A DNA stretch of 12,611 nt from Clostridia bacterium (lineage in GTDB: Bacteria; Bacillota; DSM-16504; Desulfitibacterales; Desulfitibacteraceae). The position numbers were made by a program, and so were the translations under genes. The stretch lies in the NCBI GenBank assembly GCA_018333845.1, contig JAGXSK010000155.1, positions 1 through 12,611 of the forward strand, read 5' to 3'. The notes under the pieces were generated by a model. The model made no database searches, had not been told where the DNA came from, and worked only from the letters and a program-made list of their open reading frames with translations. Of this stretch, positions 6,932 to 12,611 are shown in pieces (the first letter of the stretch is position 1; every line of letters starts with the position of its first letter).

Positions 6932-7044
6932 CAGGGGTCAACCAGCCGGCACCCATTGAGTTGAGAGTTTAAATAATTATAACCAAAAATAGAATACTCT
7001 CAACTCAATGTTTTACAGATAAGCCCCTGCTGGACAATGGTGCC
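6932..7044 (+). other. central RNA domain, 15-bp hairpin and pseudoknot 2
   Basis: CATTGAGTTGAGAGT (6954-6968) pairs perfectly with ACTCTCAACTCAATG (6996-7010). GGCACC (6948-6953), directly abutting it, pairs with GGTGCC (7039-7044). CAGGGG (6932-6937) pairs with CCCCTG (7024-7029), or alternatively CCAGC (6942-6946) with GCTGG (7029-7033). Either of these crosses the GGCACC/GGTGCC helix, suggesting a second pseudoknot. The loop of the main hairpin is A/T rich. Confidence 0.6.
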
Positions 7045-7050
7045 TTAGAA

Positions 7051-7124
7051 CATAACGAGTCTTATCGAAAGCTGTTTTAGATGGATCTTTTGGGTGTGCA
7101 GCTTCAACGATAAGACAAGTTATG
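7051..7124 (+). other. central RNA domain, long interrupted hairpin
   Basis: CATAAC (7051-7056), GTCTTATCG (7059-7067) and AAGCTG (7069-7074) pair in order with CAGCTT (7099-7104), CGATAAGAC (7108-7116) and GTTATG (7119-7124). That is 21 Watson-Crick pairs interrupted only by small internal loops. It ends seven bases before module 3. Confidence 0.7.
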
Positions 7125-7130
7125 TCAACT

Positions 7131-7283
7131 GGTCTTATCCGCTTACACATTGCAGCAGCAGTAAATTTAAGTGGTTATTATAGGTCAGCTGCCACTGCAA
7201 AGTGACGCTAGGTCTTAGGGGGCAGCAATTGCCCCTACACGTAATAGGCTAGGAGTTCAGTCTAGTTTCGGGCCAACAGCTGC
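7131..7283 (+). repeat. RNA module 3 (type beta)
   Basis: It starts GGTCTTATCCGCTTACAC, sharing CGCTTACAC with module 2. TTGCAG (7150-7155) pairs with CTGCAA (7195-7200), with CAGC/GCTG continuing across a bulge. AAAGTGACGCTAGGTC (7199-7214) follows. The second arm is GCAGCAATTGCCC (7222-7234) with GGGCCAACAGCTGC (7270-7283), with the conserved A.A mismatch. The arm is diverged from module 2 but pairs in the same way. Confidence 0.7.
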
Positions 7284-7364
7284 TTGGAAGCAAGTTTAAT
7301 GGGTCGGTTGCTGGTAACAATCTGGGTGATCTGACAGCAATACTTTGCGGGTCATTATCTTCCA

Positions 7365-7517
7365 GGTCTAGCTAATCCACCTGCACACTCCATGGCTACT
7401 ACTGTATTTAGATCAAGCCTTTCTAGAATGCATCTAGGGTCGTCAGAGTGCAGGTTAGGTCTTAATGGTGATGATAGCCCCTTACTTCAGTGACTAGCTA
7501 ATAAGTCGGCTAACATC
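7365..7517 (+). repeat. RNA module 4 (type alpha)
   Basis: It starts GGTCTAGCTAATCC like module 2. ACCTGCAC (7379-7386) pairs with GTGCAGGT (7448-7455). GGTC (7458-7461) precedes GATGATAGCC (7470-7479), which pairs with GGCTAACATC (7508-7517) around an A.A mismatch. The 13-mer GTCGGCTAACATC is identical in module 1 (6221-6233) and here (7505-7517). The first-arm loop holds CTAGGGTCGTC, shared with module 5. Confidence 0.7.
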
Positions 7518-7535
7518 GCACGAAAATAGTTGGCG

Positions 7536-7673
7536 AATCTAATCCGATTTCACATTACCGCCCATAACCAGTGTGTAATTAACTAGGGTCGTCGTTAAAG
7601 TGACGCTAGGTCCTTATAGCAGCAGTTGATCTTTCTACCAGAGCCTACATAACTGTCGGTTCAACAGCTGCCC
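7536..7673 (+). repeat. RNA module 5 (type beta, diverged first arm)
   Basis: The first arm is remodelled into small hairpins (ATTAC/GTAAT and TTAAC/GTTAA) around CTAGGGTCGTC. It is followed by the invariant AAAGTGACGCTAGGTC (7597-7612). The second arm, GCAGCAGTTGATC (7619-7631) with GGTTCAACAGCTGC (7658-7671), keeps the A.A mismatch. About 60 bases separate it from the next start codon. Confidence 0.68.
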
Positions 7674-7733
7674 TAAAAACTATGGTACTTAAGATTTAAG
7701 ATAACTGATTTTAAAAACGAGGAGGTCTTTTAT

Positions 7734-8477
7734 TTGAATAACAACCAAATTGCTGTAATAGAAAAGTTCGATATACCAGCCATTGCAGGAGGAAACATGG
7801 CTGCAATAGCAGCTGAGGAAATGGAAGGTTTACAGGACGTGTTTTCCTGCGACAGGGTGAAAATTCCTTCAGGTGGAGGACTTGCTTTTGAGGTGCCTGG
7901 GGAGGATCCATACAATCCAGATACAGTTAAGGAGTTAGTAGGTATAGTGGTAGACCATCATCCTGTTAATGCTTTCTGGACTGAGAAGTTTACAGGTCAA
8001 AATAACCCACCTGACTGCAGCGCCCTTGATGGCAAAACAGGTGAAGGTAATCCTGGAGGTGGCTGCAAAGGGTGTAAGTTTAACCAGTGGGGTAGTGATG
8101 AGGAGGGCAAGGGTAAGGCCTGTAAGAATATGCACAGGGTATTTATTCTACCTGAGGGTGAGATGTTTCCCTTAATGCTCACTTTACCTCCAACCAGCAT
8201 TAAGAACTGGGCAAACTTCCTGGCCAAACGAGTAGTGAGCAAAGGCAAAAGGGTGTGTGAGGTTATCACTAAAATTACCTTGAAAAAGGCTGCCAACAGC
8301 ACAGGCATCCAGTACAGCCAAGCACAGTTTGCGGTGGTTGGTATACTTTCATCTAATCAAGCTATAGAAGCAAAGAACTATTCTGATGGAATTAAGGCCA
8401 TGACTAGAAAGCTAGAAATAATGTCTGATGATTACAGTACCACCACAGTGGATCTTGATGTTGAGGAAGTAATGTAA
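7734..8477 (+). CDS. phage replication-module protein with a four-cysteine cluster; function not assigned
   Basis: A 247-aa protein. Its most telling feature is C95-x15-C111-x2-C114-x15-C130 in a Gly-rich stretch (GNPGGGCKGCKFNQWGS and GKACKNMHRVF), which could bind zinc or an Fe-S cluster. Around it are conserved-looking segments VGIVVDHHPVNAFW, LTLPPTSIKNWANFLAKRVV and TKITLKKA. These give an alpha/beta protein with no helicase or nuclease motif. Its position directly before the primase-helicase (13-bp gap) suggests a single-strand DNA-binding or primase-accessory role; that is inference. The start is TTG at 7734, chosen because GAGGAGG lies at the right distance and no ATG/GTG fits better. 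The gene directly follows the giant RNA region, which may be its 5' leader. Confidence 0.9.
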   Translation: MNNNQIAVIEKFDIPAIAGGNMAAIAAEEMEGLQDVFSCDRVKIPSGGGLAFEVPGEDPYNPDTVKELVGIVVDHHPVNAFWTEKFTGQNNPPDCSALDGKTGEGNPGGGCKGCKFNQWGSDEEGKGKACKNMHRVFILPEGEMFPLMLTLPPTSIKNWANFLAKRVVSKGKRVCEVITKITLKKAANSTGIQYSQAQFAVVGILSSNQAIEAKNYSDGIKAMTRKLEIMSDDYSTTTVDLDVEEVM

Positions 8478-8490
8478 CTGGAGGTAATCC

Positions 8491-11400
8491 ATGACAAAAC
8501 TTTTTGAAGCCCTATACGGCAGCTGTGAGAATGGCTGGCTGTCAACCTGGGTGTTACAGGATAAAAAAACTAGATGGTACCCGGTTAAAGATTATCAAGA
8601 AGCCCTTGAGACCTCTATGAAGCTGGCCACGGAAAGATCATGTGATATTTACTTTGGTGTTGGCTTAAGAGAAAAGAACCTGGGTCAGTGGAAAAGGGGT
8701 CATAGTGAAACAGTAACTACAATCCCAGCATTATGGGTTGATATAGATATAGCAGGGGAGTCTCATAAAAAGACTTCCCTGCCTCCCACCCTTGAAGCAG
8801 CTGTCAAGCTCCTTGAGGAATTTCCTCTGCCACCTTCTGCATTAATTCACTCAGGCTATGGCCTCCATGGGTACTGGATACTAAAGGAGCCGTGGGAGTT
8901 TGAAAGTAGTGAGGAAAGGCAGGAGGCACAGCAGCTGCTAAAAAGCCTAGAGCAGACCATAAGGTATTATGCAGCACAAAAGGGTTGGGATATTGATCCA
9001 ACAGCAGACCTGGCCAGAGTCCTTAGGGTACCCGGAACATATAACCACAAGCAGTCACCAAAGAAGGTGGAGTTGCTGGAACTTAACCATAATAGATACA
9101 ACCCATCAGACTTTGAAGACTACATCATAGATGGACAAATTAGCTTTACTAGCAAGCAGCAGGCAGCAAAAAGTAAAACTCCTGCTAATACTGCTGCAGA
9201 AGGTAGCAGGATGGCAGGAAGTGGACCAGGTTCTACCTGTAAAACTCAAATAACTGCAGAAGCAGCAGCCTCATCTGGGTCCAACCAAAGTATTAAAGAC
9301 TACGACTACGGTCCAGCTGCTCTAATCCTTGAAAACTGCTATTTCATAAAACACTGCCAGGAGCAACCTGCCACCTTAAGTGAACCCGAGTGGTATGCCA
9401 TGATAAGCAATGTGGCACGTGGTGAAGGTGGCAGAGAGTTAGCCAATGAGCTGTCTAAACCCTATCCGGGCTACTGTCAAAAAGAAACTGATAAAAAGAT
9501 AGAGCATGCTTTAACTAATGGCTTTCCACATACCTGCGAATATATTCAAACAGAACTGGGTTTTACCTGCCCCGAAAATGGTGCAATTTGTACTGTCACC
9601 GCTCCTGTGGGACACTGCCTGTCTAAACTAACTAAAGCAAAATCAAAAATCAACTCAAAGGAGATAGATAAGGACAATGCTTTCACCCCAGAAATAATTG
9701 GAGCATTAGCCGTTCTTAAAAAGGATGACCCCATTAGCTATGCAAATATTAAGCAGGAGCTAAAGGGCAAGGTAAACCTTAACGATTTGGAAAAGGCAGT
9801 AAAATATCAGATGCAAAAAAACCTGAACCTACGCCTCATAAAAGAGCAGCAGTCACCAATGAAACTGAGGGATATAATCGAAGACCTGCCTTTGGAGGAT
9901 CTAAAACTGCCCCACGAATGGTCATTTAATGAAAACGGTGTCTGGCAGCTAAAAAGAACTGCGTCGGGAAAAACAGAGCATCTTTGTGCCTGCCCTGTCC
10001 CTGTAATATTAACCAAAAGAATGATAGATATAGACACAGCAGAAGAAAAAATTGAGCTGGCATTTTTAAGAGATAAACGCTGGAAACATATAACCGCAAA
10101 ACGCTCATCAGTATTTAACAGGCAGGGGCTAATTATGCTTTCAGATAAGGGACTGCCCGTATCAAGTGAAAGCGCAAAGACTTTGGTTAAATTCTTAGAT
10201 GACCTAGAAAGAGCTAACCTTACTGTACTTCCACTGCAGCAATCAATCAGCCGTATGGGGTGGATCAGCAGAACCAAATTTATCCCAGGAAAGCATGAAG
10301 ACATTGAGCTGGATGTAAATGAGGGTACAGGAGAAGCTACATTAGCCTATGGCTATCGTGAGAGCGGCACCCTGACCGACTGGATAAATAATATTATACC
10401 ACTGCTCAAGTTCCCAATAGCAAGATTTATGCTTGCAGCTAGCTTTGCAGCTCCCATGCTGAAGTTATTTAACCAGAGGGTGTATTTTATCCATAACTGG
10501 GGTCCAAGTCGTGGTGGTAAAACAGCTGCATTAAAGGCAGCCCTATCCGTATGGGGAGAGCCTGAAGTAATCATGGCCAACTTTAACAGCACAAGAGTTG
10601 GACTTGAAAGATTAGCAGCCTTTTACTCAGACCTGCCTCTAGGGGTTGATGAAAGGCAGGTGGTTGGGGATAAGCAGGGGCTAATAGAGTCACTTGTATA
10701 TATGCTTGGCATGGGTAAGGGTAAAACCAGAGGTTCTAAGGGTGGAGGTACACAGAAGATGAATTTTTGGAGAACCATAGTGCTTACCACAGGAGAGCAG
10801 CCATTAAGCTCTGACAGCTCCAGTACCGGTATAAAAACTAGAGTAGCAGAAATCTACGGCCTACCCATACCAGATGAAAACCTTGCGAAAAAAACCCATG
10901 ACACGACTAAAGAAAACTTTGGAACAGCCGGAGTTGCATTTATTAAAAGATTAATCCAGGAAGTAACCAGCAATATGGATGAGATAAAGGATAATTACAC
11001 AAAAACCAAGGAAGCTATAGCAGCACATTTTACAGACAATGTTTCAAGCCATATAGATTTAGTAACAGCAGTATGCTTAGCAGATTATTACGCCGGAAAA
11101 TGGATCTTTGACAAAGATAAAAACACAGCAGGAAAGGAAGCAGCTGAAATGGCTAAGACTATTCTTTCATACCTAGATGGTGCTTCAGAAGCAGACGAAA
11201 GCAACAGGGCCTATGAATATATTATCAGTTGGTATTACGTTCATAAAAGCTATTTCGGTGGAGATGCCAGGGAGCAGTATGGCTATTCAGATGGAAATAA
11301 GCTCTATATCTACCCAACAGCCTTTGATAAGGCCATGAAAGAGGGAGGTTTTAGCTCCACCAGAATACTCAGGGATTGGGCAGAACAGGGGATAATTGAA

Positions 11401-11505
11401 ACAGAAATAAGATCAAACAAAAAAAGATACAAAGTAAGGAAATGGGACCCAGAAACACAAACTCAAAAGTACTATGTAATCCTGAAATTACAGGACACCA
11501 ATTAA
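8491..11505 (+). CDS. PrimPol-type primase fused to DUF927-like helicase
   Basis: A 1004-aa replication protein. The N-terminal third carries archaeo-eukaryotic primase signatures: DID (84-86, in ALWVDIDIAG), SGYGLH (121-126) and RVPGTYNHK (179-187). A Gln/Ala/Ser-rich linker (about 221-268) leads to a small helical primase-C-terminal-like part (about 272-345) and four Cys (349, 360, 367, 376) that may form a metal site. The C-terminal part (about 455-870) is DUF927-like with Walker A GPSRGGKT (671-678) and Walker B GVDE (D720, E721). It is expected to prime and unwind DNA at the element's origin. The ATG at 8491 follows TGGAGG. All motifs appear intact, with no frameshift. It is likely coupled with the upstream gene, and the 300-bp structured gap after it could be the replication origin. 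Confidence 0.93.
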   Translation: MTKLFEALYGSCENGWLSTWVLQDKKTRWYPVKDYQEALETSMKLATERSCDIYFGVGLREKNLGQWKRGHSETVTTIPALWVDIDIAGESHKKTSLPPTLEAAVKLLEEFPLPPSALIHSGYGLHGYWILKEPWEFESSEERQEAQQLLKSLEQTIRYYAAQKGWDIDPTADLARVLRVPGTYNHKQSPKKVELLELNHNRYNPSDFEDYIIDGQISFTSKQQAAKSKTPANTAAEGSRMAGSGPGSTCKTQITAEAAASSGSNQSIKDYDYGPAALILENCYFIKHCQEQPATLSEPEWYAMISNVARGEGGRELANELSKPYPGYCQKETDKKIEHALTNGFPHTCEYIQTELGFTCPENGAICTVTAPVGHCLSKLTKAKSKINSKEIDKDNAFTPEIIGALAVLKKDDPISYANIKQELKGKVNLNDLEKAVKYQMQKNLNLRLIKEQQSPMKLRDIIEDLPLEDLKLPHEWSFNENGVWQLKRTASGKTEHLCACPVPVILTKRMIDIDTAEEKIELAFLRDKRWKHITAKRSSVFNRQGLIMLSDKGLPVSSESAKTLVKFLDDLERANLTVLPLQQSISRMGWISRTKFIPGKHEDIELDVNEGTGEATLAYGYRESGTLTDWINNIIPLLKFPIARFMLAASFAAPMLKLFNQRVYFIHNWGPSRGGKTAALKAALSVWGEPEVIMANFNSTRVGLERLAAFYSDLPLGVDERQVVGDKQGLIESLVYMLGMGKGKTRGSKGGGTQKMNFWRTIVLTTGEQPLSSDSSSTGIKTRVAEIYGLPIPDENLAKKTHDTTKENFGTAGVAFIKRLIQEVTSNMDEIKDNYTKTKEAIAAHFTDNVSSHIDLVTAVCLADYYAGKWIFDKDKNTAGKEAAEMAKTILSYLDGASEADESNRAYEYIISWYYVHKSYFGGDAREQYGYSDGNKLYIYPTAFDKAMKEGGFSSTRILRDWAEQGIIETEIRSNKKRYKVRKWDPETQTQKYYVILKLQDTN

Positions 11506-11806
11506 TAGTGGCCTAGAGTGTAGCCTATTGAAAATATCTATATGCATCAAGGTGTTAAACTATATTATAGGCCACAGGCCACTAAGAAATATATATATTA
11601 TATAGGAGTACCACCTACCCTTAAGGTAGGTATAAAGGTAGGTCCTCTTTATAAAGTTAGTTATGTATTCACAAAAAAAGTGGCCTTGTGGCCTGTAAAC
11701 AGCTACAAGCCTTGCAGGACAAGGATTGTCCGGCAGACCACACATTAAAAAACATTAGCCTAAAAAGATGGTTTTAGGTCACAGATGAAAAAAGCGAGGT
11801 GAAAAA
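11506..11806. other. noncoding gap with alternative hairpins; possible origin or cis-regulatory RNA
   Basis: GTGGCCTA (11508-11515) pairs perfectly with TAGGCCAC (11568-11575). The overlapping GGCCACAGGCCAC (11570-11582) also pairs, with one bulge, with GTGGCCTTGTGGCC (11680-11693), so the two pairings exclude each other. ACCTACC (11613-11619) can pair with either of two GGTAGGT copies (11625-11631, 11637-11643). GGACAA/TTGTCC (11717-11731) competes with CCTTG/CAAGG (11710-11724). An A/T-only run lies around 11587-11605. The position after a primase-helicase gene and the A/T tract suit an origin; the mutually exclusive stems suit a regulatory leader for the next gene. Confidence 0.5.
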
Positions 11807-12196
11807 ATGTCAGTATTTGCTCATATAGACTCACCAATAGCCCAAGAAGCTAAGCCAAAGCTGCATCAGCACGAACCATCACAGGAACCAGCACAAGAAC
11901 AGGAAGCACGGATTTACATTGATCCCCGCCAAGATCTAGAAGCAGACTCAGTCCTTTGGACCAAACTCCTAAGAAGAGCAGGGAAGCTTGACCTAATGCT
12001 TGCAGGTACACTCCACGGCTTTAGATGCGGAGGCTTAAGAATAAAAAGAGGCAGGACAGGCTATCTACTGCGCCCAGACTTTGACCCCATTGGCAACCTG
12101 GCAATCTGGAAGGATCAAGAGGAGTACGAACACGACAAGCTCATGCACCTTTTCCAGTACAGGGCAGAAATCAAAGAACTGATGAGCAGCATGTGA
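11807..12196 (+). CDS. hypothetical small phage protein
   Basis: A 129-aa protein I do not recognise. The first 45 residues are Gln/Glu/Pro/His-rich and probably disordered (KPKLHQHEPSQEPAQEQE). The rest is compact, with VLWTKLLRRAGKLDLMLAGTLHGFRCGG, then LRIKRGRTGYLLRPDFD and a final helix MHLFQYRAEIKELM. It is basic in the middle, with no membrane segment and no catalytic motif. The ATG at 11807 is preceded by AGCGAGGTG at acceptable spacing. It lies between the primase-helicase and a VRR-NUC nuclease, so a role in replication or in handling single-stranded DNA is plausible but unproven. Confidence 0.8.
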   Translation: MSVFAHIDSPIAQEAKPKLHQHEPSQEPAQEQEARIYIDPRQDLEADSVLWTKLLRRAGKLDLMLAGTLHGFRCGGLRIKRGRTGYLLRPDFDPIGNLAIWKDQEEYEHDKLMHLFQYRAEIKELMSSM

Positions 12197-12354
12197 GAAA
12201 GCGGAAAGATTAAACCAGTAGACAGTTGGACAGGAAAAGATTTAAAAAGCAGAAAGTAGAAAGGAAAAGATTTAAATCTTTAGGTTTTCCTAACCAACTA
12301 ATAACTAACCAACTAACCAACTGTAAGTTAACCAACTAAAAAGGAGATCAACGA
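12197..12354 (+). repeat. recurrent intergenic leader element, copy B
   Basis: The same block order as 5562-5676: AGAAAGTAGAAAGG, GGAAAAGATTTAAA, GGTTTTCCTAACC, then four ACCAACT units and AAAAAGGAG, directly before the VRR-NUC start. This copy contains AAAGATTTAAATCTTT, a perfect 16-bp palindrome, flanked by GGAAAA/TTTTCC. The 5' part carries an extra, partial GGAAAAGATTTAAA unit. No other feature is seen in this gap. Confidence 0.65.
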
Positions 12355-12611
12355 ATGACCCCAAAACCACCTCTGGAAAGCTCCATAGTCAACAAAATAC
12401 TAAGATGGCTAAACAAGCAGCCAAACTGTTACGCAGAAAAGACCCATGGAGGCAGATGGGGCAGAGCAGGCAAACCCGACATCACAGGCTGCATTAAAGG
12501 CAGACGCTTTGAACTAGAAGTAAAACGCCCGGGAGCTAAACCCACAAAACTGCAGATGGAAGCACTGAAGAGATGGAAAGAAGCCGGTGCAATAGCAGAA
12601 GTAGTAACAAG
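12355..12611 (+). CDS. VRR-NUC domain nuclease, N-terminal part (cut by window end)
   Basis: The first 85 codons are visible and open to the edge. Residues KPDITG (40-45) and FELEVKRPG (52-60) give the PD-(D/E)xK signature of VRR-NUC nucleases: D42, E55 and K57, then KPTKLQ with Q67. An acidic LESSIVNKILRWL helix at the start matches the family. Single-domain phage VRR-NUC proteins are about 90-130 aa, so most of the gene is probably present. Family members cut structured DNA or act in replication and repair. The ATG at 12355 follows AAAAAGGAG at the end of leader copy B. Confidence 0.9.
   Translation, partial: MTPKPPLESSIVNKILRWLNKQPNCYAEKTHGGRWGRAGKPDITGCIKGRRFELEVKRPGAKPTKLQMEALKRWKEAGAIAEVVT

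Larger units (their letters stand above)
6090..7680 (+). ncRNA. very large ornate structured RNA candidate (about 1.6 kb)
   Basis: No frame of 60 codons exists on either strand over 1.6 kb, yet the sequence is densely self-complementary. At least five diverged two-arm modules flank a central domain (about 6430-7124) of long interrupted helices and apparent pseudoknots. GGTC occurs about 22 times on the plus strand and GACC never; CTAG occurs about 18 times. Where a helix contains a non-Watson-Crick pair that identifies the strand (ACCCAAGA 6392-6399 with TTTTGGGT 6405-6412), it reads as G.U on plus and A.C on minus. This supports plus-strand transcription, the same as its neighbours. No separate promoter is evident after the stop codon at 6081 and no clear terminator before the gene at 7734, so it is probably cut from or retained in the operon transcript. 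GOLLD and ROOL are known large phage-associated RNAs; I see no specific match to either. It could also be several RNAs in tandem. Confidence 0.72.

Noticed and set aside
6090..7680. CRISPR array, tRNA array or type III toxin-antitoxin RNA repeats
   Set aside because: The repeats are long, diverged and pair internally. There are no uniform short direct repeats with unique spacers, no tRNA T-arm signatures (GGTTCGA) in the interval, and no toxin-like gene next to a short tandem RNA repeat.
6090..7680. Retron, group II intron or diversity-generating element
   Set aside because: No reverse transcriptase gene is visible anywhere in the window, and no intron domain V-like hairpin or variable/template repeat pair was recognised.
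7997..8308. 103-aa minus-strand frame over the four-cysteine gene
   Set aside because: Antisense shadow with low-complexity Leu/Pro/Ser composition; the plus-strand gene has a Shine-Dalgarno and a patterned cysteine cluster.
9807..10304. 165-aa open frame on the minus strand
   Set aside because: It lies wholly inside the primase-helicase gene, has no supporting ribosome-binding site or recognisable domain, and the plus-strand frame has clear motifs.
11542..11748. 68-aa plus-strand frame after the primase gene
   Set aside because: No Shine-Dalgarno before its ATG, and its codons run across the inverted repeats that better explain the segment; the translation has no family look.

Overview
The window reads as the left end and early/replication region of an integrated mobile element, most likely a prophage (or a phage-like integrative element), in a low-to-moderate GC Firmicute. 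The gene families, the strong AGGAGG ribosome-binding sites and the codon usage suggest an anaerobic Clostridia/Peptococcaceae-type host; this is an inference from style, not a taxonomic assignment. It opens with the 3' half of a tRNA-Leu(UAA) gene, the probable insertion target. A tyrosine integrase follows at once on the minus strand, pointing at the tRNA.

Layout. 1-186: tRNA 3' end, its terminator, and a perfect tandem 12-bp repeat that may be integrase arm sites. 187-1824 (minus): integrase and a short Xre/CI-like repressor. 1849-1964: a divergent control region with a promoter for each direction and several TGCC-A(4/5)-GGCA operators. From 1983 on, everything is on the plus strand: a Cro-like HTH protein, a Bro-N antirepressor, a 224-aa unknown, an SNF2-type helicase carrying an odd 60-bp tandem insertion, and a small gp33-like coiled-coil protein. 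After the RNA region come a four-cysteine unknown, a 1004-aa PrimPol/DUF927 primase-helicase, a 129-aa unknown and a VRR-NUC nuclease cut by the window edge. Together these are a lysogeny switch followed by a DNA replication/recombination module.

The most striking part is 6082-7733, about 1.65 kb with no open frame of 60 codons on either strand. It is not featureless. It holds at least five diverged copies of a two-arm hairpin module (6094-6233, 6285-6428, 7131-7283, 7365-7517, 7536-7673) around a central domain (about 6430-7124) with long compensated helices and at least two apparent pseudoknots. GGTC occurs about 22 times on the plus strand and its complement GACC not once, and G.U-type pairs favour plus-strand transcription. 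I interpret this as one very large, ornate, structured noncoding RNA (or a tandem set of related RNAs). It is comparable in style to phage-borne GOLLD and ROOL RNAs, but I cannot match it to either by eye. It is the best candidate here for something undescribed.

Secondary oddities are a REP-like 60-bp tandem element inside the helicase gene, a recurring leader element upstream of two genes (5562-5676 and 12197-12354), and a 300-bp gap (11506-11806) after the primase gene with mutually exclusive hairpins that could be an origin or a cis-regulatory RNA.
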